Positions 16,533-25,031 of a stretch of 55,568 nucleotides of DNA are shown in pieces. Source of the stretch: Chromatiaceae bacterium (GTDB taxonomy: Bacteria; Pseudomonadota; Gammaproteobacteria; Chromatiales; Chromatiaceae); NCBI GenBank assembly GCA_013426805.1, contig JACDZG010000040.1:1-55568 (forward strand), read 5' to 3'. The number at the start of each line of letters is the position of its first letter. Positions within the stretch are counted from its first letter, which is position 1. The translations under genes and the position numbers were made by a program. A model generated the notes under the pieces. It worked only from the letters and a program-made list of their open reading frames with translations. It had not been told where the DNA came from and did no database searches.

Positions 16533-18008
16533 TCAGATCGCCGGCGACGGCGTCGGCAGCGGATCGCCTGCCGGCCATGCCGGCGCCGCAGCGCCGACGG
16601 TCGCGGCCGGGGGCGCACCGTCGGCACCGTTGCCGCCGGTCGCCGCCGTGTTGATCCGGATCGGCAGCGACACCGCCCCCGTCACCGCCCCGGCCGGGTG
16701 GGGCGCGACCGGCGCGGTAGCGGTCATCCTCGCCGACACGTCGACGCTGGTACTGCGCCGATAGGCAGTGACGTGGCGGAGGTTCGGACCGTCGGTGAGC
16801 CCGCTCACGATGTTCTCGATCATCGGCGCGGTGATGCTCACCGGCCCGCCCTTGCCGGAACGCCCGACCCCGCGGGCGGCGCAGTTGGCGGCCCCGTCGT
16901 GCAGCCCCTGCAACAGCGTCGCCATGCCGTCCGGACGCGCCAGCGCCGCGATCAGGTCGGTGCCGGTGTAGAGGTGGGCGCATTTGAACACCGTCAGGTC
17001 ATCATCGACCTGGGTGCAGAGCAGCGCGCGGTCCACCCAATTCAGCAACAGGGCAGTATCGAAGCGGGTCTTGATCAGCAGCGACGGGATCTCCTTCATC
17101 GCCAGATCATGCACACTCTCGATCCCCTCCTCGCCGAGCCGGTCCACCTGCCAGAAGCTGATGCCGTCGAGCTTGCGCTGGAGTTCAGAAGGGGCGAACA
17201 GCCCGGTCTCCTCGGCATCGATACCGCCGACGCGCTTCAACTGCTGGGCGACCCAGCGCAGGAACAGATCCGGCACGATACCGACCATGAAGCCGAGCGC
17301 CGCGGCCCATTCGCCAAAGGCACCGGTCGCACCCTCGGCGCCGGCGCCCAAGGCAATCAGCAGGCTGCCGAGGATCACCGTCAGCACGATCCGCACATTG
17401 ATCTTCCAGAGCACGTTGGTCGTCAGGTCGGCCAGCATCCAGCGCCGCACGATCAGCGTCAGCGCGTAAAAATAGGCTCCGAGCAGCGCCCAGGTGAGCG
17501 GTGATGCCGACTTTGCCGCATCGGTCAGCAGCAGCGCAAAGCTGATCGGGCTGCGCGCGCTGTCGCCCATCAGGAGCAGTACGTGATCGATGCCGTAGGG
17601 CACCAGGGCACTCGTCCACACCACGTACATCAGCAGCAGATTCACCATCGACGGCAGGAAGAACGCCGACAGGCTGTTGCGCTCCTCGTACTCGGTGAGC
17701 CGACTTTGCACCTGATCGTCGTCGAGCGCGCACAGCGACAGGCCACGCACCACCGCGCCGGACAGCATCGCGCCCTGCAGGCCGCGGTAGGCAACGATCA
17801 TCAGCAGCGGCAGCGTCGTAAACAGGACGAAAACGCCCATCAGCAGGAAGGCCAGCACATAGGTCTGAGCATCGTCGGCGTCGCCCGGGGCCGCCCGTGC
17901 CACCTCCACGACGTGGCGGGCGAACAGGTCCGTGACCAGGATCATGACCACCAGAAACACCGCCAGCGCGGCGATCAGACTGAGTTTCGCGGAGCGTTTG
18001 TGCGGCAT
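16533..18008 (-). CDS. Multi-spanning membrane protein with helix-hairpin-helix-like cytoplasmic part
   Basis: The 491-residue protein has about five or six membrane helices in the first 250 residues (for example 9-30, 50-75, 112-140, 168-190, 200-220). It then has a soluble region around 270-340 with the pattern GISFWQVDRLGEEGIESVHDL, which looks like an HhH-type helical module, and a Pro/Ala-rich C-terminal tail. I do not recognise a family. It is first in the operon with the lysozyme and the response regulator. It is transcribed divergently from the borosin-like gene and has its own copy of the 21-bp-period promoter. Confidence 0.7.
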   Translation of the reverse strand: MPHKRSAKLSLIAALAVFLVVMILVTDLFARHVVEVARAAPGDADDAQTYVLAFLLMGVFVLFTTLPLLMIVAYRGLQGAMLSGAVVRGLSLCALDDDQVQSRLTEYEERNSLSAFFLPSMVNLLLMYVVWTSALVPYGIDHVLLLMGDSARSPISFALLLTDAAKSASPLTWALLGAYFYALTLIVRRWMLADLTTNVLWKINVRIVLTVILGSLLIALGAGAEGATGAFGEWAAALGFMVGIVPDLFLRWVAQQLKRVGGIDAEETGLFAPSELQRKLDGISFWQVDRLGEEGIESVHDLAMKEIPSLLIKTRFDTALLLNWVDRALLCTQVDDDLTVFKCAHLYTGTDLIAALARPDGMATLLQGLHDGAANCAARGVGRSGKGGPVSITAPMIENIVSGLTDGPNLRHVTAYRRSTSVDVSARMTATAPVAPHPAGAVTGAVSLPIRINTAATGGNGADGAPPAATVGAAAPAWPAGDPLPTPSPAI

Positions 18009-18098
18009 GTGCGGCCTCTATCGTTGCGCCCGCGGCGACGGCGCGGACCGCACGGATCGCCGCGGCAGCGCACGCCCGCACGGGCAGGTGTCGAGGGG

Positions 18099-18162
18099 AG
18101 CATAGGGCGTCGGCACGCCGGGCGGGATCGGCGCGCCGCAATCGCAGGTCGGCGCGCTGCAA
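18099..18162 (-). promoter_or_regulatory. 21-bp-period promoter P1 (membrane protein, lysozyme, regulator operon)
   Basis: On the minus strand TTGCAGCGCGCCGA (18162-18149) is followed by TTGCGGCGCGCCGA (18141-18128), a 21-bp period. A -10-like TATGCT starts exactly 24 bp past the second repeat (18104-18099). The predicted leader to the ATG at 18008 is about 84 nt. No consensus -35 is present, which suggests activator dependence. It is back to back with P2. Confidence 0.72.
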
Positions 18163-18197
18163 TTTCTCGCGCGCGGCGCGGACCGGGGCCGCCGAAA

Positions 18198-18261
18198 TTG
18201 CGGCGCGCCGACCTGCCGTTGCGGCGCGCCGACACCACCGCCGCCCCCCGCGGCCGATACT
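18198..18261 (+). promoter_or_regulatory. 21-bp-period promoter P2 (borosin-like operon)
   Basis: Two identical TTGCGGCGCGCCGA repeats lie at 18198-18211 and 18219-18232. GATACT follows at 18256-18261, 24 bp on. The predicted start site is near 18268, about 80 nt before the ATG. The position where a -35 should lie reads CACCAC, so basal activity should be weak. Confidence 0.72.
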
Positions 18262-18348
18262 TAGCGGGCGATCCACGATGGGACGCGGTGACGGGTCCGG
18301 CGATCTCGGGTCCCGCGCCCACCCAGCAGCGCAATCAGGAGCCCGCCC

Positions 18349-20778
18349 ATGTCAGCCGCGCATCCAGACCCGGCCCCGGCCGCCGCGCCGGACCCCGCCC
18401 CAGCCGCACCCGGCGCGGCCGGCTTTCCGACCCGCGCCGCCCACACCGCGGCCTGGGAGACCCTCGCCCGCGCCATCGCGGCGCGCGCGGATATGATCAG
18501 CGAGACCCCGCCGACCACCCCGCCGGCCGTCCCCGGCACGCTCACCATCATCGGCTCCGGCATCGAGTCGGTCGGCTTCGTGGTCGGCGACGAGGCGCTG
18601 ATCCGCGACGCCGACGCGGTGTTCTTCTGCGTCGCCGACCCCGCCACCGTGGTCTGGATCAAGACCCTGCGCCCCGATGCGCTGGACCTCTACGTCCTCT
18701 ACGACGACCACAAGGTCCGCTACCTGACCTACATGCAGATGGCCGAGGCGCTGCTGCACCCGGTGCGCGCCGGGCAGCGCGTCACCGCGATCTTCTACGG
18801 CCACCCCGGCATCTTCGTGCTCGCCAGCCATCGCGCGGTGCTGATCGCCCGCCGCGAGGGCCATCGCGCGACGCTGCGCCCCGGCATCTCGGCGCTCGAC
18901 TGCCTGTGCGCCGATCTCGGCATCGATCCGGCCCATCCGGGGTTGCAAACCCACGAGGCCACCGATCTGCTGCTACGCCGCCGCCGCCCCGACACCAGCC
19001 TGCATGTGGTGCTGTGGCAGGTCGGGCTGATCGGCGAGCTGGGCTTTCGCCGCCGCGGCTATCTGAACCGCCGCTTCGCGGTGCTGCTCGACTATCTGCA
19101 AGGGTTCTACGGACCCGACTACCCGGTGGTGAACTACATCGCCTCGCGCTATCCGGGCATCCCCCCGCTGATCGACTGCCACCCGCTGTCCGCCCTGCAC
19201 GACCCGGCCCTGCAGAGTGCCGTGACCGGCCTGTCCACCTTCTACCTGGCACCGCAGGACTGCGCCCCGGTGGACACCGCGCTGATGCGCGAACTGGGCC
19301 TGCTCGCACCCGGCCAAACGGTGCGCACCCCGACCTCGCCGCTGCGCGAGATCGGCCGTTACGGGCCGCGCGAGCGGCGCGCCTTTGCCGACTTCGCCCG
19401 TTTCCGCGTGCCGGCCGATTACCAATGGCAGCCCGACACCGCCGCCGGCCGCTTCCTGCTCGCCCTGCGCCAAGACCCGGCCCGCCGTGACCGCTACGCC
19501 CGCGATCCGCAGCGGGCCGTCTCGGCGGCCGAGTTTCCGGGCCTCGACGCCGCGGAACAGCGCCTGCTCGCCACCCGCGATGCCGGGGCCATCCAGGTCG
19601 CGGCCAAGGGCCTGGCGGCGTGCCATCCGGGCAATCAGGCCCTGCTGTCGGCGCTGTTCGCCGCGCCGCGGCTGGTGCGCGAGCTGAGCGGACTGCTGGC
19701 GCGCGCCCGCCCGCCCGCGGTCGCGCAGGAGGTCAGCGACTGGGCTGCCGCTCAGGACCATCCGTTGGATTGGGCGTCGCTGCGCGCGGATCTGGAGCGC
19801 ATCGGGCGCACCTCGCTGGTGCCCTGGGCCGGCGTCTATGGCGGCGCCGAAGGCCCGCTGGTGGTCATCCATGCCTTGGGGCCGCGGGTCGCGGTCTGGG
19901 TGGACCAGACCCCGATCCGCGCCCCAGGCTTTCGCGGCGGCGCGCTCAGTTGGCGCGCCCAGGCCGGCAACCCGCACCACGGACTGCTGCGGGTGGACCT
20001 CGACCGGCACGGCCGGCGCCGGCTGCTCGGCCACCTCTGGCCGGCGGGAGTCGGGGCGCCGGTCGGCGAACTGGCCATCCTGCGCGAGGGCGAGCCCGGT
20101 GCCCAGCATCCGGCCGCCTACCTGGGGCACTGGCCCGGCAGCGGACCGCATGCCGGCCGGACGCTGCGCATCGAGGTCGCCGACGGCGCCGCGGGACGGG
20201 CGCTGGTCATCGCCATTGACGACCAGCCCCTGGCCGGCCCAATCACGCTGCGCGGACGCACGCTGCGCGTCGCCGGACGGGCCTTGCGGCTGGCCCGCAT
20301 CGGCGAGCCCCACAGCGGCGACTGGCAACCCGCGGCCATGCTGCCGCCGGCGCTGTACGGCGACTATCGGCTCGACCCGCCGACCGCTGGGGTCCTCGGC
20401 ATCGGCGCCGACACCCTCGCCTGGAACGGTCAGGCCATCAACGCCTGCCACATCCAGCGCACCGGCATCACCTGGAGCGGCGGACCGGCCGGTGCGCTCG
20501 CCGGTCAGGTCACCGCCCTGCTCGACCCGGTGACCCTGTCGCCGGTGCTGACCGGCTGGATCGAGCCCACCTCCGGCCGACGCCGGCCCTGCACCGGGCG
20601 CGTACCGCCCCCCGCCGACCTGCGCCGGACCGGACCCGAATTCGGGCTGAGTGCACCGGTGTGGGACCGACTCGTCGCCCTGGCCGCCGCCGGCCAGCCC
20701 TTCGTCTGGGCGCGCTGGCGCAAGGCCCGCGCCGCCGCCGACCTGCTCAACCACCAACTGCGACCGCTGCTGCCATGA
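18349..20778 (+). CDS. Fused borosin-type peptide alpha-N-methyltransferase with long C-terminal extension
   Basis: The 809-residue protein has a tetrapyrrole-methylase fold at about 63-300 with GSGIES (69-74), FYGHPG (149-154) and PGISALDCLCADLGIDP. It aligns by eye with OphMA and SonM, including the Tyr115, Tyr118, Arg124, Tyr128 set, which matches the OphMA catalytic Tyr/Tyr/Arg/Tyr pattern. A clasp-like segment (300-360, LSTFYLAP) leads to a helical region (362-420, LLALRQDPARRDRYARDP) like the borosin-binding domain. Borosin enzymes methylate backbone amides of a peptide, here fused in cis. Residues 484-770 form about three degenerate beta repeats not found in OphMA. Any core peptide is unidentified. 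GGAG precedes the start; the stop overlaps the next gene by 4 bp. Confidence 0.85.
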   Translation: MSAAHPDPAPAAAPDPAPAAPGAAGFPTRAAHTAAWETLARAIAARADMISETPPTTPPAVPGTLTIIGSGIESVGFVVGDEALIRDADAVFFCVADPATVVWIKTLRPDALDLYVLYDDHKVRYLTYMQMAEALLHPVRAGQRVTAIFYGHPGIFVLASHRAVLIARREGHRATLRPGISALDCLCADLGIDPAHPGLQTHEATDLLLRRRRPDTSLHVVLWQVGLIGELGFRRRGYLNRRFAVLLDYLQGFYGPDYPVVNYIASRYPGIPPLIDCHPLSALHDPALQSAVTGLSTFYLAPQDCAPVDTALMRELGLLAPGQTVRTPTSPLREIGRYGPRERRAFADFARFRVPADYQWQPDTAAGRFLLALRQDPARRDRYARDPQRAVSAAEFPGLDAAEQRLLATRDAGAIQVAAKGLAACHPGNQALLSALFAAPRLVRELSGLLARARPPAVAQEVSDWAAAQDHPLDWASLRADLERIGRTSLVPWAGVYGGAEGPLVVIHALGPRVAVWVDQTPIRAPGFRGGALSWRAQAGNPHHGLLRVDLDRHGRRRLLGHLWPAGVGAPVGELAILREGEPGAQHPAAYLGHWPGSGPHAGRTLRIEVADGAAGRALVIAIDDQPLAGPITLRGRTLRVAGRALRLARIGEPHSGDWQPAAMLPPALYGDYRLDPPTAGVLGIGADTLAWNGQAINACHIQRTGITWSGGPAGALAGQVTALLDPVTLSPVLTGWIEPTSGRRRPCTGRVPPPADLRRTGPEFGLSAPVWDRLVALAAAGQPFVWARWRKARAAADLLNHQLRPLLP

Positions 20779-22232
20779 ACGCACCCCTCGTCGCCGCCCG
20801 CATCGGGTCGGATACCGCGCGCCACGCGGCCCGCATCGCCGCCGCGGCCCTGGCCCTCGCCGCCGCACCAGCCGCCGCCGACGACGGCCTGCTGGGGTTG
20901 CCGCCTGGGGTCGGTCTCGGCATCCTGGTCGGCGGGGTCGCCCTGATGGTCGGCTTCGTGGTCTGGGGCGTCCGCTACCTCGTGCAGGCGCGCCGCCACG
21001 CGCGGCTGGTGGCCGAAGACCTGGTGGCCGAAGACGAGGCCGCCGCGGCCCGCCGTCGCGTCCTGAGCGAGCAAGCAGACGAACGCGACTTGACGGCGGA
21101 TGAGCGCCATGAACTCGATGAGTTGAAAAAGGTCCCGCGGGGTGCGGCGGAGCGGGCCGGACTCAAAGCCGGCATCGAGGCCGAAATCGCCCGAGAGTTC
21201 GGCATCGTGCTGTGGCTGCTGCCGGGGCTGCCACCCGAGGTACGGGTCGAGCTCTGGGCGCTGCACACCGAGAACCGGGCACTGGCCTTGGATCTCATCG
21301 ACGTCCTCGCTGAACGCGAACCGGACCTCGGTGCGTTGCGCGAGCGGATCGCGGACCACTACCCGGAATTGACCACCTTCATCGAGACCCACCTGTCCGC
21401 GCCACCCGAGGCGCTGGCCGCCGCGCGCCGACGACTCCTGCAGGATGACCCGGCCCTCGACCGGCTCACCACCGGCCTGAGCAACGACGGGAAACGCCTG
21501 CGCCGGCTCGATCCGCGCGACCCTGAGACAGGCGTGCAGCTCCTGGACATCGTCAAGCGCGTGTCCGCCGCACGCCGACAACTGGACGACCGCCTGCAAC
21601 TGGTCCTGCCCCTGAGCGCCGACGAAGCGGCATGGGCCGAGCAGTTCCGCACTGAGGCGGAGGACGCCCGTCTGCAGGCCGTGATGCCGACCGCCTTCGA
21701 TGCCGATGGCAGGCGACTCGGGGACCCGAGGGGGCAACTCGGGTCGGCCGACCTCGACAAGCTCGACTGGCTCGTGCAAGGCGACATGACCGAGGCGCTG
21801 ACCCAGCACCGGCTGCACGCGTTTCACGAGGCGCGCAACAGGCGGCGCAAGACCGACCAATTGGAACAACTCGCCGCCGCGCAGCAAGCCCTCGCGGAAC
21901 AGGCCGCCGACGGCAGCAACCAGGGTCTCCAGCAACAGGAACAGGCCCTCACGGATCTTGCCTTCCAGATCGAGGCCATCGACCCCGCGTCGCCCAATGC
22001 CGCCGACTGGCTCACTGCCACCCAGCGCCAACTCGACCAGGTCAACGGCGCCGACGTGCAGCAGTCGCAAGCGCGCGATCGGCAGGTACAGGGCGGCATC
22101 GACAAGGTCATCCTCGGGGGCCGTGGTTCCACGGAGGAGGAAGAGCACAAGGTCTACAGGGAGCCGTCCCCCACCGATCCGAAGTCTGAGCCAAGCAGCC
22201 CGAGGAAAGAATTCCGGACATTTCCGGACTGA
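20775..22232 (+). CDS. Membrane-anchored coiled-coil protein, member A of a local family
   Basis: The 485-residue protein has a signal-peptide-like Ala-rich start (15-37, ending near AAADDG) and a membrane helix at about 42-70. A long helical domain follows. The last 130 residues are a Gln/Ala-rich module (QLAAAQQALAEQ, then ALTDLAFQIEAIDP, then DRQVQGGIDKVILGGRGS and an acidic EEEEHKVYRE) that recurs in the next gene. The ATG at 20775 overlaps the methyltransferase stop (ATGA), so the two are translationally coupled. I do not recognise the family. It could be a membrane scaffold or a trans substrate of the methyltransferase; neither is shown. Confidence 0.68.
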   Translation: MNAPLVAARIGSDTARHAARIAAAALALAAAPAAADDGLLGLPPGVGLGILVGGVALMVGFVVWGVRYLVQARRHARLVAEDLVAEDEAAAARRRVLSEQADERDLTADERHELDELKKVPRGAAERAGLKAGIEAEIAREFGIVLWLLPGLPPEVRVELWALHTENRALALDLIDVLAEREPDLGALRERIADHYPELTTFIETHLSAPPEALAAARRRLLQDDPALDRLTTGLSNDGKRLRRLDPRDPETGVQLLDIVKRVSAARRQLDDRLQLVLPLSADEAAWAEQFRTEAEDARLQAVMPTAFDADGRRLGDPRGQLGSADLDKLDWLVQGDMTEALTQHRLHAFHEARNRRRKTDQLEQLAAAQQALAEQAADGSNQGLQQQEQALTDLAFQIEAIDPASPNAADWLTATQRQLDQVNGADVQQSQARDRQVQGGIDKVILGGRGSTEEEEHKVYREPSPTDPKSEPSSPRKEFRTFPD

Positions 22233-22240
22233 AGCCGGAC

Positions 22241-22287
22241 CCCGCGCCGTCGCCGACCTGCTCAACCACAAAACTGAGGCTGCTGCC
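22241..22287 (+). repeat. Duplicated remnant of the 3' end of the methyltransferase gene
   Basis: This stretch nearly repeats 20726-20774, the codons for the last residues of the methyltransferase (AADLLNHQ region) up to the next ATG. It precedes the second coiled-coil gene just as the original precedes the first. It marks the left edge of a tandem duplication. Confidence 0.7.
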
Positions 22288-23343
22288 ATGACCGACACCA
22301 CCCCGACCGAACCCCTCGCCGCCACGGCCCCGCTCAAGACAAACACGCTCGGCGACGTCATCGACGCCGTCGGCAATAGTATCGTCGACGACTGGTGGCT
22401 CTGGCTCCTAGGCGCCTTCGCACTGTTCGTGATCGGGACGGTGCTCTGGGTCGCGATCCGCACGCCCGCGCGCGACCGGCTCGCGTTGCCGCCCCGACAG
22501 CGGGCAGCAAGCGACGCCGGCAGCGCGCCCGACGAGCTTATCCGCTATGGGCTGGAGGACCTGGAGCAAAGAACCAGAGAGTACGCGATATTGCAGGCAC
22601 GCAATACCCTCCTGCTTGACGTGCAAGAGCGGATCAAACGAGGTCTGATCGACCAGGGATTGAGTCCAACAGTCGCGGAACTTCCCTTTGCCGTGACCGA
22701 AGAGATCCGCGCCGATTTCAATGCCCAGTTCCCACTCGAGTCGCCGACCAGGACCACCGCCGAACGGCCGCGTGACCCGCGAGCAGACCCTTCGACCGCG
22801 CGTCGGCAGGAGTTCGTGGACGACTGGGTAAAGGCCCTGCACGCGCAGTTGACCAATCCCACCCGATTGGCGGAAGGCCAACAGCGCAGCGCATTGACCG
22901 CCGCCCTCGCCCCGCTCAGCAAAGTGCAAGCCGCCCGCAAACAGCGTAACACGGACCGCAAGAACGTCCAATTGACGCAACTCGCCGCTGCGCAGCAAGC
23001 CCTTGCGGATCAGGCCACCATCGGCAGCACCCAGGGGCTCCAGGAGCAGCAGCAGGCCCTCACGGAACTTGTCTTCCAGGTCCAAGCCATCAACCCCGCG
23101 GCCCCCGATGCCGCTGCCCGGCTCGACGCCACGCAGCACCAACTCGACCAGATCGCCGGCGTCGGCGTGCAACAGTCCCAGCCGGGCGATCGGCAAGTGC
23201 AAAGCGGCATCGACAACGTCATCGCCGCGGGCCGGGGTTCCCCGGAGGAAGAAGAGAAAGAGTTCTACCGGGACCGGCCCGTCAGCGATCCGCGTGACGA
23301 GCCATCCGGCCAGTACCGCGAAGTCAAGCCACGCATCGACTGA
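22288..23343 (+). CDS. Membrane-anchored coiled-coil protein, member B
   Basis: The 351-residue protein has a short cytosolic start and a TM module at 22-58 (LGDVIDAVGN, then DDWWLWLLGAFALFVIG) that recurs in the proteins at 24318 and 25032. The C-terminal 100 residues are close to those of member A (QLAAAQQALADQ, ALTELVFQVQAINP, DRQVQSGIDNVIAAGRGSPEEEE). The TM part differs from member A, so the gene looks like a mosaic: tail duplicated, anchor exchanged. The remnant just upstream supports tandem duplication. Function unknown; likely co-transcribed with the methyltransferase from P2. Confidence 0.68.
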   Translation: MTDTTPTEPLAATAPLKTNTLGDVIDAVGNSIVDDWWLWLLGAFALFVIGTVLWVAIRTPARDRLALPPRQRAASDAGSAPDELIRYGLEDLEQRTREYAILQARNTLLLDVQERIKRGLIDQGLSPTVAELPFAVTEEIRADFNAQFPLESPTRTTAERPRDPRADPSTARRQEFVDDWVKALHAQLTNPTRLAEGQQRSALTAALAPLSKVQAARKQRNTDRKNVQLTQLAAAQQALADQATIGSTQGLQEQQQALTELVFQVQAINPAAPDAAARLDATQHQLDQIAGVGVQQSQPGDRQVQSGIDNVIAAGRGSPEEEEKEFYRDRPVSDPRDEPSGQYREVKPRID

Positions 23344-23437
23344 GCCCAACCCCCGAGCTGTACGGCACCCACCGCCCGCGGTGCGCGGTGCGCGGGCTCG
23401 GCCCGCGCCGGTACCGCCAGCCTCCCCATCGAAACAA

Positions 23438-23501
23438 TTGCGGCGCGCCGACCTCTGGTTGCGGCACGCCGACCCCACCCGATGCCGGTTGCGCGAATAC
23501 T
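23438..23501 (+). promoter_or_regulatory. 21-bp-period promoter P3
   Basis: TTGCGGCGCGCCGA (23438-23451) and TTGCGGCACGCCGA (23459-23472) have a 21-bp period. AATACT follows at 23496-23501, 24 bp on. It lies about 50 bp before the degraded gene at 23554, so the promoter has outlived its gene. Confidence 0.7.
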
Positions 23502-23553
23502 TCACACACCATCCCAACCCGCGCCTGCCGCGCCCTTTCTGGAGCAGCCGAGC

Positions 23554-24136
23554 ATGACCGATACCGCCCCGACTGCCGCCGCCCTCGCTGCCTGGCGCCG
23601 CATCGCCACTGATCCCGAGGCCGGGGCGGCGCGCGGTCTCACCGCCGTCGGCAGCGCCCCGGCAGCGCTGTCGGCGCGCCTCGCCGCGCTGCTGAACAGC
23701 CACGCCGACGGCGTCGCCCCGCAAGACCTGGCTGCCGCTGGCGCCCGGCTGCCCATGAACAGGCCGCGCAACTTGCGGATATCGCGCAAGCCCAACAGAG
23801 GCTCGTCGATAGCGCCGACAATGGGACAACGGCGGGCAATCAAGAGTACGCGACCCTGCTGGCGTTGCAACTGGAGGTGAGCGCGATCGATACCGAGAAG
23901 CCATGGCAGGCCGCACAGACGCTCCAGGACACCAGAAAACAGATCGATGCCGTCCAAGCCAGCAGCACGCCCCAGTCCAAACAGCAGGCCGGGTCGCCGA
24001 GCCAGTCCCTGCCGCGAAGCGACGGTTACCGCTCCCGCGAGGGCGATGAGCCGCACGACCCCACCGGCCGCCCCGAAAGCCCGCAGACCCAGCATCATAC
24101 GGCAGAGGAACCTCGCAACTACGTCGAGCCGCAGAC
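23554..24136 (+). pseudogene. Internally deleted, frameshifted coiled-coil family gene
   Basis: The first 66 codons (MTDTAPTAAALAAWRRIA and onward) match the start of the protein at 25032. At about 23757 the frame jumps. A different frame then reads the family tail (EQAAQLADIAQAQQRL, YATLLALQLEVSAIDTEKP, AQTLQDTRKQIDAVQ), like the last 110 residues of the 25032 product. The central several hundred codons, including the membrane helix, are missing. A palindromic repeat begins at 24137. The tail frame stays open through that repeat to the next ATG. It is a decayed paralogue. Confidence 0.68.
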
Positions 24137-24234
24137 GGTCCGCACAGCGGACCCTACGGTAACGCCGTGGCCTGTAGTCCGCTGTGCGGACCGGCGGCCG
24201 TGCAGGTCGCGCGATGGCCGGGTTGATGACCAAG
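24137..24234. repeat. Palindromic repeat element, two-armed copy
   Basis: GGTCCGCACAGCGGACCCTA at the left faces its near reverse complement about 40 bp on (TCCGCTGTGCGGACC). A conserved flank ending in TTGATGACCAAG follows. Further copies are at 46558-46621 (one arm, inverted) and 50641-50741. One frame through it is free of stops. Confidence 0.75.
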
Positions 24235-24317
24235 GCCCCCGTCGCCCATCGGTGCGCCCGCTACTCATGCCATTCGGTATCACGCGCCGCCCGGCCATCA
24301 CCCAGGAGCAACAACCC

Positions 24318-24735
24318 ATGACCGACCCCGTCTCAACCCTCGCCGCCGCCGACGCCCCGAACAGCGCCACCGCCGCGGTACCGCAGCAGGCGTTCTCGCT
24401 TGGCGATACCGCTGCCGCCGTCGGCAACTTCATTGCCGACAATTGGCCGATCTTGACACTCGTCGCCGTCCTCGGCGTCGTCATCGGCGTTATCGTATTG
24501 GCCCGCAGGGTCTTGGGCGCCAACGCAGAGCAATACCAGCGCGAAGCAGCGCATCCTAGCCGACGACCAAGAGAACCAGACGCGCGCCAAGCAACTCGAC
24601 GCCAGCCTGGCACCAGGCAGGCGAGCGCCGTCGTACGACAACGATGGAGAGGAACGAAAGGTCGATGCGTTGACGAACGATCGGCAGCGCGACCAGCGCC
24701 CTGCAGAGCACAACCGATGGCTGGACCCGGATTAG
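24318..24735 (+). pseudogene. Short membrane-anchored family member with frameshifted tail
   Basis: The ATG at 24318 opens a 67-residue start with the family TM module (SLGDTAAAVGNFIADNWP, then LVAVLGVVIGVIVLARR). After about 24530 the same frame turns Arg/Pro-rich. Another frame reads a plausible helical tail (AKQRILADDQENQTRAKQLD, ending HNRWLDPD) to a stop at 24733-24735. One indel would give a protein of about 138 residues. No 21-bp-period promoter precedes it; the palindromic repeat lies upstream instead. It may be broken or a sequencing artefact. Confidence 0.5.
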
Positions 24736-24801
24736 AGCAAAGTTGAAGGTTCAGTCTTGCCCGTGCGGGACAGCAGGCCCGCCATCCGCCTTGTTCCGTG
24801 C

Positions 24802-24832
24802 TGATTGATCGGGCCGGATGCCCGATCAATCA
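24802..24832. terminator. Strong hairpin after the degraded coiled-coil genes
   Basis: A perfect 13-bp stem (TGATTGATCGGGC with its complement) closes a CGGAT loop. It lies 67 bp after the end of the frameshifted gene and before promoter P4. There is no T-run after it, so it is terminator-like rather than a classical intrinsic terminator. Confidence 0.5.
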
Positions 24833-24916
24833 AGTCCCCTGAGCGCCGAACGCCCGCCTGGTCGGTACCCGGCACCCACCCCGGCACCCGCCGGCCTGGC
24901 CTCCCACCCGCAGAAA

Positions 24917-24980
24917 TTGCGGCGCGCCGATCCATCGTTGCGGCGCGCCGATCCCGCCCGACGCCGGTTGCACGAATACT
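24917..24980 (+). promoter_or_regulatory. 21-bp-period promoter P4
   Basis: Two exact TTGCGGCGCGCCGA copies lie at 24917-24930 and 24938-24951. AATACT is at 24975-24980, 24 bp on. The predicted start site is near 24987, 45 nt before the ATG at 25032. Similarity to P3 extends through the leader, so P3 and P4 come from one duplication. Confidence 0.72.
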
Positions 24981-25031
24981 TCACTCGCCACGCCACCCCG
25001 CGCCTGACGCGCCCTTGCCGGAGCAGCCGAC

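Noticed and set aside
18128-18232. GGCGCGCC repeats as a CRISPR or plain REP array
   Set aside because: Units occur only in pairs with a 21-bp period, always oriented toward a gene and at a fixed distance from a -10; there are no spacers of CRISPR length.
18973-20868. 631-codon open frame antisense to the methyltransferase gene
   Set aside because: Gly/Gln/Arg-rich antisense shadow; the plus-strand gene has clear homology and catalytic motifs.
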